A stretch of DNA of 64,000 nt from Verrucomicrobiota bacterium (GTDB taxonomy: Bacteria; Verrucomicrobiota; Verrucomicrobiia; Limisphaerales; UBA11320): positions 90,955-154,954 of the forward strand of contig JACQFQ010000025.1 in the NCBI GenBank assembly GCA_016199985.1. Reading direction: 5' to 3'. Of the stretch, positions 1 to 8,788 are shown piece by piece (position 1 is the stretch's first letter; every line of letters starts with the position of its first letter). The notes under the pieces are model-generated. The model worked only from the letters and a program-made list of their open reading frames with translations. It made no database searches and was not told the origin of the DNA. A program made the translations under genes and the position numbers.

Positions 1-558
1 GGGTTGTCGGATGCTGCCTCCGGTGTCCGAGCCGAGCGCGGCGGGCGCCTCGTCGGCGGCCACCGCGGCGGCGCTTCCGCCGGACGATCCGCCGGGAATG
101 CGCGAAGGATCCCATGGGTTGCGCGTCGTGAAGAACGCCGAGTTCTCGGTCGAACTCCCCATGGCGAACTCGTCCATGTTCAGGCGTCCAAAAATCACGG
201 CGCCCGCCGAACGCAGCTTCTCCGTCACGGTGGCGTCGTAGGGCGACACAAACGAGCCCAGAATCCTGGAGCCGCAGGTGAGCGTGTGCCCCTTCACCGC
301 GATCACATCCTTCATCCCGACGGGAATGCCGAGCAGAGGCTGTCGCGCGGAGGTGGCGCCTTGAGCGCGGAGGGAGTCCGTCGCGTCGGCCTGGGCCAGG
401 GCGTCGGCGGGATCTATCCTCAGAAACGCCTTCACCACCGGATCCACCTTCTGGATTCGGTCGAGGCAGGCTTGCGTCAGCTCGCGGGATGAAATCTCCC
501 GGGCGTCGAGCTTCTGGGCGCATTCGGCGAGAGTCAACGTGTGCAGCATACGGTTCAT
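1..558 (-). CDS. gatA: Asp-tRNA(Asn)/Glu-tRNA(Gln) amidotransferase subunit A, N-terminal part
   Basis: Amidase subunit of GatCAB. It frees ammonia from glutamine so that mischarged Glu-tRNA(Gln) or Asp-tRNA(Asn) can be amidated in the cytoplasm. Only the first 186 codons are inside the window and the gene runs off the left edge (family length is about 480 residues). The amidase signature [13 protein letters not shown] is present. The Ser-cisSer-Lys triad can be placed at K83, S158 and S182, with the same spacing as in known GatA proteins. The ATG at 558 is chosen; a second ATG nine bases downstream (549) is an alternative, and neither has a strong Shine-Dalgarno. It follows gatC on the same strand with a 40-base gap, so the two are probably co-transcribed. 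Confidence 0.95.
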   Translation of the reverse strand, partial: MNRMLHTLTLAECAQKLDAREISSRELTQACLDRIQKVDPVVKAFLRIDPADALAQADATDSLRAQGATSARQPLLGIPVGMKDVIAVKGHTLTCGSRILGSFVSPYDATVTEKLRSAGAVIFGRLNMDEFAMGSSTENSAFFTTRNPWDPSRIPGGSSGGSAAAVAADEAPAALGSDTGGSIRQP

Positions 559-598
559 CGGAGGCGACGACGGGGAAGTCTGGCGGCGCTCGGCGCGA

Positions 599-886
599 TC
601 ATTCGACGATCTTGGGCGCCACGAACAAGCCGTTCGCCCGGGCCGGGGCGTTCAACAACGCCTCCTCGTTCGAGAACGAAGGGCGGTCTTCGTCCGGACG
701 GGTGACGTTCACCAACGGCACGGCGTGGGAGGTGGGTTCGATGCCGTCGACGTTCACCTCGCGAAGCTTCTCGATGTATCCCAGAATACTCCCGAGCTGC
801 GACGCGAGGGTTTGCTCCTCCTCGGGAGTCAGGGAAAGACGGGCGAGACGCGCGACGTACTGGATATTGAAGTCACCTGCGGACAT
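599..886 (-). CDS. gatC: Asp-tRNA(Asn)/Glu-tRNA(Gln) amidotransferase subunit C
   Basis: Small 95-residue GatC, the belt-like subunit that wraps GatA and GatB and stabilises the amidotransferase complex. The N-terminal pattern [14 protein letters not shown], the helix ending in [15 protein letters not shown] and the [10 protein letters not shown] segment followed by a region beginning RPDE are typical of the family, and the length is normal. It lies directly upstream of gatA on the minus strand. This pair implies that the organism makes Gln-tRNA and/or Asn-tRNA by the indirect route. Confidence 0.95.
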   Translation of the reverse strand: MSAGDFNIQYVARLARLSLTPEEEQTLASQLGSILGYIEKLREVNVDGIEPTSHAVPLVNVTRPDEDRPSFSNEEALLNAPARANGLFVAPKIVE

Positions 887-944
887 GGGGCGGCAGACTA
901 AAGAACCGCCGAAGTGAGTTCAAAGGAATAGTGGCTGGACCCGA

Positions 945-1217
945 TCACTCCTCGTCAAAGTTCCGCTTGAGGAGCGCCTCCAACTCCTGAACCGCCTTCG
1001 CGGCCTCAACCCCCTCAGCGTAGACAAGAAGGCGGCTGCCGGGACCCGCGGCGAGCATCATCAGGCCCATGATGCTCTTGCCATTCACGCGATCGCCGTC
1101 CTTCTCGACAAAGACCTGGCAGTCAAATTTGTTGGCCAGACGAACGAACATCGCCGCCGGACGGGCGTGAATCCCCAGCTTGTTGGAAACGAGCAGCTCT
1201 TTCGATATTTTCGACAC
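945..1217 (-). CDS. ptsH: HPr family phosphocarrier protein
   Basis: Histidine-containing phosphocarrier of 90 residues. The active-site motif GIHARPA places the phosphorylatable histidine at residue 17. The second motif, VNGKSIMGLMML, places the regulatory serine at residue 48, so both the PEP/enzyme I site and an HPr-kinase-type site are kept. The numbering is two residues longer at the N-terminus than in Bacillus HPr. No enzyme I, EII or HPr kinase gene is visible nearby, so a regulatory role is as likely as sugar transport. It lies 58 bases upstream of gatC on the same strand and could share its transcript. Confidence 0.93.
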   Translation of the reverse strand: MSKISKELLVSNKLGIHARPAAMFVRLANKFDCQVFVEKDGDRVNGKSIMGLMMLAAGPGSRLLVYAEGVEAAKAVQELEALLKRNFDEE

Positions 1218-1346
1218 CGCGCAGGCCTTTATAGCGCGTCTTCATTCCGTCGACGCTCGCCCGCTTCAGTAGCAACTCCCCGGCCGCTTGCCAAACGCAA
1301 TCTGCGAAAGACGATGTTTTTCTGGACGGAGGGCGGCCTCTCGCCC

Positions 1347-1997
1347 TCAGGGAGACAATCGATCGATCCGCCAGCCGCCATCGGGGCGCCTCGTGTAAAG
1401 GAAACGATCATGCAGCCGGCTGGGACGGCCCTGCCAGTACTCCACTGAGACCGGAGCGACGGCGTATCCTCCCCAGAAGGACGGGGCCGGAATGTCCTCT
1501 CCTGGATACCGCTTCTCCAACTCCGCGAGACGTCGCTCGAGGGGCGCGCGATCCGCAAGAACCTCGCTCTGACGCGAGACCCATGCGCCCAACCGACTCC
1601 CCCGGGGACGCGTGCTGAAGTAGGCCTCGGTGTCGGCCCGGGTCAACCGGCTCACGGCGCCGCGAACACGCACCTGCCGCTCCAGTTCGATCCAGTGGAA
1701 CACCAGCGCCACGCGCGGATTCGCCTCCATCTGTCCGGCCTTGTCGCTCTCGTAGTTCGTGAAGAAATGAAACCCGCGGTCGTCGAGGCCCTTGAGCAGA
1801 ACAATCCGGGCGGCGGGCGCGCCCGCGGCGTCCACGGTGGCCAGGGTCATTGCGTTGGGCTCCGGCGCCTGCGCCTGAACCGCGTGCTCCAGCCACACTC
1901 GGAACTGCGCGATCGGATCGGGCAGCAGGTCCGAGCGATCCAACCCCCTCAAGGAGTAGTCCCGGCGAATCCCAGCAAGGTTCGTGTGCGCGCTCAC
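1347..1997 (-). CDS. pdxH: pyridoxamine 5'-phosphate oxidase
   Basis: FMN-dependent oxidase that converts pyridoxine or pyridoxamine 5'-phosphate to pyridoxal phosphate. About 216 residues with the split-barrel core: RIVLLKGLDDRGFHFFTNY and then SDKAGQ for FMN binding, and the C-terminal dimerisation segment with WQGRPSRLHDR and a final IDRLSP. The frame is open for 22 more codons upstream. The GTG at 1997 is chosen because AGGAG lies about eight bases before it and because homologues begin near the DYSLRGL segment. Cytosolic, monocistronic as far as can be seen. Confidence 0.95.
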   Translation of the reverse strand: MSAHTNLAGIRRDYSLRGLDRSDLLPDPIAQFRVWLEHAVQAQAPEPNAMTLATVDAAGAPAARIVLLKGLDDRGFHFFTNYESDKAGQMEANPRVALVFHWIELERQVRVRGAVSRLTRADTEAYFSTRPRGSRLGAWVSRQSEVLADRAPLERRLAELEKRYPGEDIPAPSFWGGYAVAPVSVEYWQGRPSRLHDRFLYTRRPDGGWRIDRLSP

Positions 1998-2087
1998 AGC
2001 GTGTCTCCTGAAGCCGCGCGCGGCGCGGGCTGCTCGGCCAGAGCCCAGAGGGCGAGTCCGCAACGGGTGGGTGTTCGAACGCTCATC

Positions 2088-2546
2088 TCATTTCCTTTCC
2101 GAGACCACCTGGAGAGTGGAAAACACTTTCTTCACGCCATCGACCTCGAACGCGAGCTTCACGGCCCTCGCCACGTTCTCGATCGAGCTCACTTTCCCCG
2201 ACAACGTCACCACGCCGTCGGTGGTGTCGACGCCGATCTGCAACGCCGGCAGATCGCGCTCAGCCAGCATTTTGCCCTTGATCGTCGCGGTGATCCGCGC
2301 GTTGGCCGCGGCGTCCGAAAGCGAGTTCCCCGCCTGCTTCGCCTTCTCGCGCACGATCGCTCCGGTTCTCGACAGCTCCTCCTTGATGTCCTCGACGCGG
2401 AAGCTGTCGGAGAGGGACTTCGCGACCGACGATGACAACGATCGTCCGGAGAGGGACGAGGACTGAAAGCGTCCGGAGGTGAAAAACCAGAAGCCCCCGG
2501 CGCCGAGCACCGCTCCCAGAAGCATTGCGCATCCGTACCGAAACAT
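2088..2546 (-). CDS. BON-domain protein with N-terminal membrane anchor
   Basis: Protein of 152 residues. A short N-terminus is followed by a hydrophobic, glycine-rich segment (about residues 9-22) that is a signal anchor or uncleaved signal peptide. A serine-rich linker and a charged helix follow. From about residue 80 there is a BON domain, with ARITATIKGKML, LPALQIGVDTTDGVVTLSG and a VARAVKLAFEVDGVKKV repeat core. BON domains bind phospholipid surfaces and occur in periplasmic envelope-stress proteins such as OsmY. The exact role is unknown. It sits divergent from the cupin gene with about 100 bases between the starts. Confidence 0.82.
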   Translation of the reverse strand: MFRYGCAMLLGAVLGAGGFWFFTSGRFQSSSLSGRSLSSSVAKSLSDSFRVEDIKEELSRTGAIVREKAKQAGNSLSDAAANARITATIKGKMLAERDLPALQIGVDTTDGVVTLSGKVSSIENVARAVKLAFEVDGVKKVFSTLQVVSERK

Positions 2547-2645
2547 GGCGACAGCTTAGAAGCAGGACTGGCGATTGTCTCCTCTTTCGTTGTCCTGGGA
2601 TGGGCTTGCGCCGAGCCTCGAAGCGGGTGAGGTTGACCGCGCACT

Positions 2646-3029
2646 ATGGACATCAAGAACCTGGAAACCGTCCCGCCGTTCACCACGAAGGATGGCTCGG
2701 AGATTCGCGAGCTGCTCGCGTATCGGAACTCATCGATCCGCAATCAAAGCCTGGCCGAGGCCCGCGTCGCTGTGGGCGCGAGCACTCAGGAGCACTACCA
2801 CGCCAGGACCGAGGAGATCTATTTCATCACCCAGGGCGAAGGCCGGATGCGGATCGAGGGGGAGATCGCGACGGTCAAGGCCGGCGACGCCATCGCCATC
2901 CCGCCCGGACGCCGCCACAAGCTTTGGAACACCGGCGCCTCGCCCCTGAAGCTGCTTTGCGCGTGCGCGCCCTGCTACGAACACTCGGACACCATCATCA
3001 CGGAAACAGAACCCGAACCCGCCCCATGA
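2646..3029 (+). CDS. single-domain cupin protein
   Basis: Small cupin of 127 residues. The metal-binding motif EHYHARTEEIYFITQGEG supplies two histidines and a glutamate, and the second motif around PPGRRHKLWN supplies the third histidine, so a metal-binding beta-barrel is expected. The substrate cannot be told from sequence; such proteins are often mannose-6-phosphate-isomerase-like or small-molecule dioxygenases. It overlaps the following glutaredoxin-like gene by four bases (ATGA), so the two are translationally coupled. Confidence 0.85.
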   Translation: MDIKNLETVPPFTTKDGSEIRELLAYRNSSIRNQSLAEARVAVGASTQEHYHARTEEIYFITQGEGRMRIEGEIATVKAGDAIAIPPGRRHKLWNTGASPLKLLCACAPCYEHSDTIITETEPEPAP

Positions 3030-3286
3030 AGCCCAAGAACGTCCGACTGTTCATCAAACCCTACTGCGGCTGGTGCCACGAAGCCCAGGAGTGGCTCGAC
3101 GAGCGCGGCATCCACTACGAAACGCTGGATGTCACCGCGAGCGAACGCGCCCGAGACGAGATGGAGGAGCTATCGGGGCAGACCCTCGCTCCCGTGATCG
3201 ATGTCGACGGCGAGGTGCTCGCCGATTTCGACGTCGAGCAGCTGGAAACCTTCTGGGACGCGAAGGTGGGAAAGACCTCGGATTGA
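3026..3286 (+). CDS. glutaredoxin-like protein
   Basis: Thioredoxin-fold protein of 86 residues. The N-terminal strand VRLFIKPYCGWCHEAQEWL carries a CGWC redox motif, followed by the cis-proline segment LAPVIDVDGEVLADFD, which is typical of glutaredoxin and NrdH-like proteins. It probably reduces disulfides in the cytoplasm with glutathione or thioredoxin reductase. The start is the ATG of the ATGA overlap with the cupin gene. The stop lies only about ten bases from the 3' end of the convergent nuclease-like gene. Confidence 0.9.
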   Translation: MKPKNVRLFIKPYCGWCHEAQEWLDERGIHYETLDVTASERARDEMEELSGQTLAPVIDVDGEVLADFDVEQLETFWDAKVGKTSD

Positions 3287-3296
3287 GGGAGGCGCC

Positions 3297-4127
3297 CTAT
3301 CTGTCTGAGGCGGGCAGGACCTGAAGGCGGCTCCAGACCGGAAAGTGATCGGAGGATCCTTTGGCGATCACGCCGCTTTCCAGAGTCCGCAGGCGTTGGT
3401 TGTGGAAAAGGTAGTCGATGCGACCTCCGATGTTCCGGGTGGCTTCGGATCCCTTCCAAGTGATCCGGCGATCGGCGTCCGGATCCGCTGAGAGGAGGCT
3501 ATCGATCCACAGCTCCTGCTTCAGGAAGGTTTGGGCGGAGGAGAAGGAGAAACTGTTGAAATCGCCGAGGATCACGGCGGGCCCGACGCGCCGCATGGCG
3601 GAATGAACACGCAGAATTTCCTCGGATTGCGCCTCGCCGGATTGCTGAAAGACAGCGAGCGCCGAGGTCAATGACTTCATCCTTCCCACGCGGGGAGTGG
3701 CGAGATGCACCACCGCGAACTCCACCTCGTTCGATCCGCCCGGATTCCCGGCCCAGGAAGCCGCGCCGATCAAAGCGCCGCGGAATCCGCCCGTGGGCGA
3801 CAGATACTGAATCCGGCTCAAGGGCCACCGACTCATCACGCCGCAACCGCCCGACCCCAGTTCCGTCCGGAAATGTTGGTGAGGCAGCAGGTCCGACAGA
3901 TCCCGCCTGAGCTCGCGTTCGATGCGGGGAGTGGTTTCCTCGAGAGCGAGGATATCGGGCCGCATCTCCTTCACGATCTCCACAACCTCCGCGACGTTGG
4001 TGTTCCGAAAGAACACATTCCAAGCGGCCATCTTGAACTCCGCCCCGCCCTTAGCCGGCTCCGCGCAGCAAGCGTCGAGAGCAATGAACGCCCCGGCAAG
4101 AAGGATGAGGACCCGCGCAAAACCCAT
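3297..4127 (-). CDS. secreted endonuclease/exonuclease/phosphatase family protein
   Basis: Protein of 276 residues with a cleavable signal peptide (hydrophobic stretch about residues 4-18, Ala/Cys-rich end). The EEP-fold active site is complete: KMAAWNVFF at the start of the fold, ILALEE (metal-binding Glu), GDFNSFSF (catalytic Asp/Asn), GRIDYLF and the closing SDHFPVW. Members hydrolyse phosphodiesters in DNA, RNA or phospholipids. The export signal suggests an extracellular or periplasmic nuclease or phosphatase. Substrate unknown. Convergent with the glutaredoxin-like gene. Confidence 0.87.
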   Translation of the reverse strand: MGFARVLILLAGAFIALDACCAEPAKGGAEFKMAAWNVFFRNTNVAEVVEIVKEMRPDILALEETTPRIERELRRDLSDLLPHQHFRTELGSGGCGVMSRWPLSRIQYLSPTGGFRGALIGAASWAGNPGGSNEVEFAVVHLATPRVGRMKSLTSALAVFQQSGEAQSEEILRVHSAMRRVGPAVILGDFNSFSFSSAQTFLKQELWIDSLLSADPDADRRITWKGSEATRNIGGRIDYLFHNQRLRTLESGVIAKGSSDHFPVWSRLQVLPASDR

Positions 4128-4386
4128 AACGCGACCGTAGAGCGACCCGGCAGCATCCGCAAGGCGTCACCGCTCAGGTCAATCCCCTCAGGGTCCGGCA
4201 GGGAAGGCTTTGATAGACACCTGATGCCGCCGCAGGCGGCCGTTCAGCTCGCGGTCTTCAGTTCGTCGCGCAATTGCCCGTCGACGAAGAGCGCTCGACC
4301 CACTTTGATGATCGCTGCTCGGCAGGTTGTTCCGTGCGCTCCCTTCGGGCTCTTGCAGGGCGGTTTCGCGCGAAGAGGAATTCAGG

Positions 4387-5430
4387 CTAGCGGTCGAAGA
4401 CCTTGACGGTCACCCGGCCGTCGGCGGTGATGAAGGCTCGGAAAAGGCCCTCCGAGTTGAACGACGCGGCCGCATGCCCCGCGCGATCCAGCGCAATCAC
4501 GGCGCCCGATCCGCCCGCGGGCTTCAACTTCTGCTGCACCACGACATCGACCGCTTTCTGAACAGAGAGCTTCTTATACCTCATGAGCGACACGATGTCG
4601 TGCGCCACGGCGTAGCGGATGAAGAACTCGCCGTGCCCGGTCGAAGAAACCCCGCAGGTCTCGTTGTCGGCGTAGGTGCCGGCGCCGATGATCGGCGAGT
4701 CCCCCACCCTGCCCCATCGCTTCTCCGACATGCCCCCGGTGGAGGTGCCCGCCGCCAGATTGCCCTGGATGTCCAAAGCCACGGCGCCCACCGTCGACCA
4801 TTCGCAGGTCGACGGAATACTCAGGCCGGCGCTCCTGCTCTTGTTCTTGCTCGCGTCTGGCGCTCCGGGTTTCGGGGCGCTCTGCTTCTCCTTCTCCAGC
4901 AGTTCAAGATGCTCTTTCCATCGCTCCTCGGTGCGGAAGTAGGCCGGATCCACGATGTCCAATCCGTTTTCCCGCGCAAACGCGTTGGCGCCCTCGCTGA
5001 CAAGGAGCACATGAGGCGATCTCTCCATGACGGCTCGCGCGGCGGAGATGGGGTTCTTGACGATGGTCACGCCCGCCACAGCGCCGGCCTTGAGGGTGCG
5101 TCCATCCATGATCGATGAATCGAGCTCGTTGCGGCCCGCGCTGGTAAACACGGCGCCGCGTCCGGCGTTGAAAACCGGATTATCCTCCATCCGTCGAATC
5201 GCGGCCTCGACCATGTCCAGGCCCGAACCGCCCTTCCGATAAACCGCGTAGCCCGCGCGGACCGCCTCCTCTAGTCCGGCGCGAGACAGCGCCTCCATCT
5301 GCGGAGTGATCTTCGACCGTTCCGCCGCCGCGCCCCCATGAATGACCAGGACGACCTTGGCCTCCTCGGCGTTCGCCGAGAGAACCAGGAGGGTGGCGAT
5401 GGAGGCGGCGAGAGAGGCGATGCGTTTCAT
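4387..5430 (-). CDS. isoaspartyl peptidase / plant-type L-asparaginase, exported
   Basis: Ntn-hydrolase of 347 residues that removes beta-aspartyl residues from peptides or hydrolyses asparagine. The start at 5430 gives a clear signal peptide (MKRIASLAASIATLLVLSAN) ending near AEEA. The N-terminal alpha chain has VIHGGAAAER and NAGRGAVFTSAG. The autocleavage nucleophile is T213 in CEWSTVGAVALD, followed by the substrate loop GTSTGGM and GVSSTGHGEFFIR. A Lys/Ser/Pro-rich linker before T213 marks the chain to be cut. An in-frame ATG 47 codons upstream would bury the signal peptide and is rejected. Confidence 0.93.
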   Translation of the reverse strand: MKRIASLAASIATLLVLSANAEEAKVVLVIHGGAAAERSKITPQMEALSRAGLEEAVRAGYAVYRKGGSGLDMVEAAIRRMEDNPVFNAGRGAVFTSAGRNELDSSIMDGRTLKAGAVAGVTIVKNPISAARAVMERSPHVLLVSEGANAFARENGLDIVDPAYFRTEERWKEHLELLEKEKQSAPKPGAPDASKNKSRSAGLSIPSTCEWSTVGAVALDIQGNLAAGTSTGGMSEKRWGRVGDSPIIGAGTYADNETCGVSSTGHGEFFIRYAVAHDIVSLMRYKKLSVQKAVDVVVQQKLKPAGGSGAVIALDRAGHAAASFNSEGLFRAFITADGRVTVKVFDR

Positions 5431-5551
5431 AGGAGGAATGTTTCCTGTTGTTTCACGCAAACGGCGCCCGTCGTCCATCGCAAAGTGTCGCGCCCTTTGG
5501 GTCCTTCGCGATTCACTCTCCGCCTCCGTAGTGTCTATTGGGCCGGCAAAG

Positions 5552-5599
5552 TTTAACCGCGACGGACGCAACGGACGCGACGCAAAGAGGAGGCTTTAT
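5552..5599 (+). repeat. copy of a dispersed GC-rich intergenic repeat
   Basis: This stretch contains AACCGCGACGGACGCAACGG followed by ACGCGACGCAAAGAGGAGG. Closely related sequences occur in intergenic DNA near 53607-53730 (three copies, one inverted) and 62475-62510. The core is an in-phase series of GACGGACGC-type units. Here it sits between divergent genes (asparaginase and the secreted unknown). No coding function. Confidence 0.75.
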
Positions 5600-5817
5600 T
5601 AGCGCGCCCGTTGGAAAAACCTCTCGTGAAGACATGAAGGGACGACGACGAAGGGCTGCCCCGGCAATACGGGGTCACCCCGAAAGGCGTGGCATTTGAC
5701 AACGGCTCCCCTCCGCTTCGCCCCTGACTTCGCGCGCCTCCCCCCGGCCCCATTGCCAGAGGCCCGTCTTCGTCCACATTGCTTCCACGAAAGCCGGGTC
5801 ATCCCGGACGAGCTCCC

Positions 5818-7185
5818 ATGAAATCGCGCATCTCCACATTCCTGCTGATTCTCGCCGCCGCGGCCACGGCCTTCTATCTCTGGGACAGATCCAAGTACCA
5901 GATCGCGTCGACGATGGCGCTGCCGCTGAAAGAATTCAGCACGGCGGAGTATCCGGAGGATCCGGCGGAGCGCAGCGTGATGAACGGCCGATATCGCCAA
6001 CGCGCCCTCACCCTGGTTCAGAAGGACGCAAAGCATTTTGATTTCATCCTGGAGAGCAAGGACCCCGCGGTGGCCAGGATTGTTTGGAAGGACGTGGATG
6101 TCTCCCTATTCGCCACCGGTCAGCCCGCGTGGACGCGCGCCCACGAAGGCAACCAGCTGATCGCTCTCACCGATCGTGAATGGAGCCGGCAACAGGTCAG
6201 CTTCAAGAAAGGCAACCCTCACCTGGAGATCACAGGCGGCGACGGGTACGAGGCGACCAATCTCTTCACGGCGGACCTGGCGAAGAACTGCCTGAACGCG
6301 GGCCTTTGGGAGATTCAGCTGACTTTCCAGGAGAACAACAACAAGGCGCTCTACTACCACGCCTGGTTTACTTTTCCCCTGGGTCACTATCGCAAACTGG
6401 TCGAGGCGAACTCGGGCGTGGCTTACTCGACGATCTGGCGACGGATGGAGCATTGGGTCAACCCCGAGGGCGCCGCCCTGGATCTCGCGGGCCTCCGGAA
6501 GACCGTGTCGGAGCGGGTTCCCGCCGCGATTTTTCCCCGAACGGAACGTGTCATCGCGGGCGGCGAGCAGAAGCGAAAGATGCGCTGCGTGACAGCGGAC
6601 AACATCCGGACCTGGGCCGACTATTTCGATGGTCGCGAGGTCCATTTCGCGGCATTCATCAAGCCCGGCCGCTACAGCGTTCAACATCCCTGGAAGCACC
6701 AGTACTGGCGCATCGGCGACTACCAACGCACCATTCTGCGGGACATCGTCTCGCCGGCCGGCACGAATGTTCTGCAGGAGCTCGAACTTGTGTTTCGCGA
6801 CACGAGAACGGGAGAAACCAACCGGCTGTTCGTGGGAGGATTCGACGCCGCGCAGTTGCCTCAGCTGCCCATCGCGGATTACTCCAAGGGATTCTATCGC
6901 CCCATGGGCATCAGCGTTCCGCCCTTCTTCCAATCCTACGACGAGCTCGAAGCCAACATTCCATGGCGTTCTCCCTACTTCAGTTTCATCCTCGACTCCA
7001 AGGACCGGTGGATCAACCATCACGAGCTCTCGGTCGACGGCCCTGTCATGCATCGCGACGAGAAAGATCCGAGCCTCCTACACCTCTACCTGCTCTCCTA
7101 CGAACGCCACGCGCTGGTCGGGCACTTCCTGATTCCGCTTTCCGTGGACCACAGCGCGCGCGTTTTGCATGCCTCGGGGCGATGA
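5818..7185 (+). CDS. membrane-anchored or secreted protein of unknown function
   Basis: Unrecognised protein of 455 residues. It starts with an anchor-type signal (MKSRISTFLLILAAAATAFY). The remainder is hydrophilic, with many aromatic residues and no cysteine-based or nucleotide-binding motif that I can place. Repeated beta-rich blocks (for example LHLYLLSYERHALVGHFLIP near the end) suggest a periplasmic beta-sandwich or propeller-like fold. The upstream ATG at 5779 is in frame but would put the hydrophobic segment deeper; 5818 is preferred. It is separated from neighbours on both sides, so context gives no clue to function. Confidence 0.75.
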   Translation: MKSRISTFLLILAAAATAFYLWDRSKYQIASTMALPLKEFSTAEYPEDPAERSVMNGRYRQRALTLVQKDAKHFDFILESKDPAVARIVWKDVDVSLFATGQPAWTRAHEGNQLIALTDREWSRQQVSFKKGNPHLEITGGDGYEATNLFTADLAKNCLNAGLWEIQLTFQENNNKALYYHAWFTFPLGHYRKLVEANSGVAYSTIWRRMEHWVNPEGAALDLAGLRKTVSERVPAAIFPRTERVIAGGEQKRKMRCVTADNIRTWADYFDGREVHFAAFIKPGRYSVQHPWKHQYWRIGDYQRTILRDIVSPAGTNVLQELELVFRDTRTGETNRLFVGGFDAAQLPQLPIADYSKGFYRPMGISVPPFFQSYDELEANIPWRSPYFSFILDSKDRWINHHELSVDGPVMHRDEKDPSLLHLYLLSYERHALVGHFLIPLSVDHSARVLHASGR

Positions 7186-7363
7186 GAGCCGGCTCGCGGA
7201 TTCTCGACCCTTGCCCTTCGCTGCGTTGAGCACAGCACTCGACGAGGTTTCCGACAAAGGAAGGCCGAACACGGCCCCGAAACGTCCAAAACCCACAGCC
7301 CGTGAGAACCCGGGCCGAGAACGGACAAACGTCATGCCCCTCCGCGGAACGCCGCCACCTCGT

Positions 7364-8788
7364 TCATCGCGCTCCGGCGGGCCTCAATCCCGCGTCGTTC
7401 AAGTCGAGGCTGTAGAGGATCTGGTTGTAATCGTAACGCGGCGTCGGCTCCTTCACATCGCTGAACTGCTGCGTGTAGGTGCCTTCGAAGAGCAGCACGG
7501 ATGAATCAGGCGCCGTGAGTTCAGGGTGCAGCCGAGGATTGTAGAAAGTGTAATGCGCGTGGCTCAGGACCTTCACCGCCGGCCCCCAAGGCCCCTGCGG
7601 CGCGGGAGCCTCGGAATACCAGAGCTCGCCGAAAGCCGAAGGCCGGCCGAACGCTTCCATGAAAACCGCAACCCATCGCCCGCGATGGGCGTTCCACGCG
7701 ATCGACCCGCTGTGCGGCTTGATGGCCTTGCCGTCCGCCGCGGAGGCGAGGGTTTCCTGCGGCCTCAAAGACTCCCAGGCGGACGGATCCTCCCAGGCCT
7801 CGAACGAGGCCCGACAGCGGAGCGTGGGGAGCGGGTTGCCGAAATAAACCCACTGGATCCCCGAGGCGTCCGTCCACAGCGAGGCGTGCCCCTCGGGCAT
7901 CGCGGGCTTCGAATCCTTGCCCGCGCCCCGGCTCCACGTCGCTTTCAAGCGCTCAAATGACGCCTTCTCCTCGTTCCACACGCAGAGGCCGGTTTCGTAG
8001 GCTTCGAGCGGCGGCTTGATTTTCATGTAGGCCGCGACAAGACGCGAACGCCTCATCCGATCGGGAAGACTCACGCAGCCGCTCAGCCAGGTGGGCCCGC
8101 TCCCCGGCAGTCGCGCGACTCCGCGCAGCTGGGCCTCGCCATCGCGAAAAAGATCGAACGCAAAAGCGATTGGAGGCGCGAGGTTCGTCCAGATCGCCGC
8201 GGAGGAAGTCGCGCCGAGCATGTCGAAGATGCCCAGCGGATATCGCGCGAGGGTCGTGTCGCCCCAGGCCCAGAACAGCCGGCCCCGATGCGCCGCCACC
8301 TGAACGCTGTCGCAGCCCAGCACCCCCGACTCCTTCCATTCCGAGCGAAGTCCCAGCTTCTGGTTTTCGGCGAACAACCCGGCGCCGGTCAAGCGACCGA
8401 GTCGCCGCGCGAGGCTCGTGCGTCGGACCTCCACCCGAAGCGTCGCTCCGGGCGCGGGACGCAGCCTCACGCCCTGCATGCCGAAGCCATCGCGCGGGAC
8501 CTCGTATCCATCGGCGCGCACATCGAACCATGTCTCGCGCCCCATCAGCTCCGGAGCGTCGAACGCGACCACGCCCGCGTTGTCCGTCACCCAGCGGGAA
8601 AGATGGGTCGTCCTCAACTCCACCAAAGGCACCGGCCAGCCAGAGCCTTGCTCGACGACGGTGATGGAACAGAGGTCCGCGGCCATGGCCGCGCCGGCGA
8701 CGCAGCGTAGGATCAAAGCGAGCCCGAGGCAGCGCCTCGCGGCCAGCCGGAGGCCGTGGCGCGAAAGAAGTTGCGGACCGCCGATCAT
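7364..8788 (-). CDS. secreted beta-propeller-like protein (DUF4185/GH43-like)
   Basis: Exported protein of 474 residues; the signal peptide ends near AAMAAD. An N-terminal carboxypeptidase-regulatory-like beta-sandwich region (about residues 40-120) precedes a propeller-like domain with CDSVQVAAHRGRLFWAWGDT and SGSIAWNAHRGRWVAVFME. These repeated blade-like strands resemble five-bladed glycosidase propellers, but I cannot identify the catalytic carboxylates, so enzyme activity is uncertain. Its start codon overlaps the stop of the upstream GDPD gene by four bases (ATGA), so these two and the oxidoreductase before them form one transcription unit. Confidence 0.72.
   Translation of the reverse strand: MIGGPQLLSRHGLRLAARRCLGLALILRCVAGAAMAADLCSITVVEQGSGWPVPLVELRTTHLSRWVTDNAGVVAFDAPELMGRETWFDVRADGYEVPRDGFGMQGVRLRPAPGATLRVEVRRTSLARRLGRLTGAGLFAENQKLGLRSEWKESGVLGCDSVQVAAHRGRLFWAWGDTTLARYPLGIFDMLGATSSAAIWTNLAPPIAFAFDLFRDGEAQLRGVARLPGSGPTWLSGCVSLPDRMRRSRLVAAYMKIKPPLEAYETGLCVWNEEKASFERLKATWSRGAGKDSKPAMPEGHASLWTDASGIQWVYFGNPLPTLRCRASFEAWEDPSAWESLRPQETLASAADGKAIKPHSGSIAWNAHRGRWVAVFMEAFGRPSAFGELWYSEAPAPQGPWGPAVKVLSHAHYTFYNPRLHPELTAPDSSVLLFEGTYTQQFSDVKEPTPRYDYNQILYSLDLNDAGLRPAGAR

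Noticed and set aside
4128..4386. Possible small RNA between the nuclease-like and asparaginase genes
   Set aside because: No promoter-hairpin-T-run arrangement; just short GC-rich stems expected by chance.
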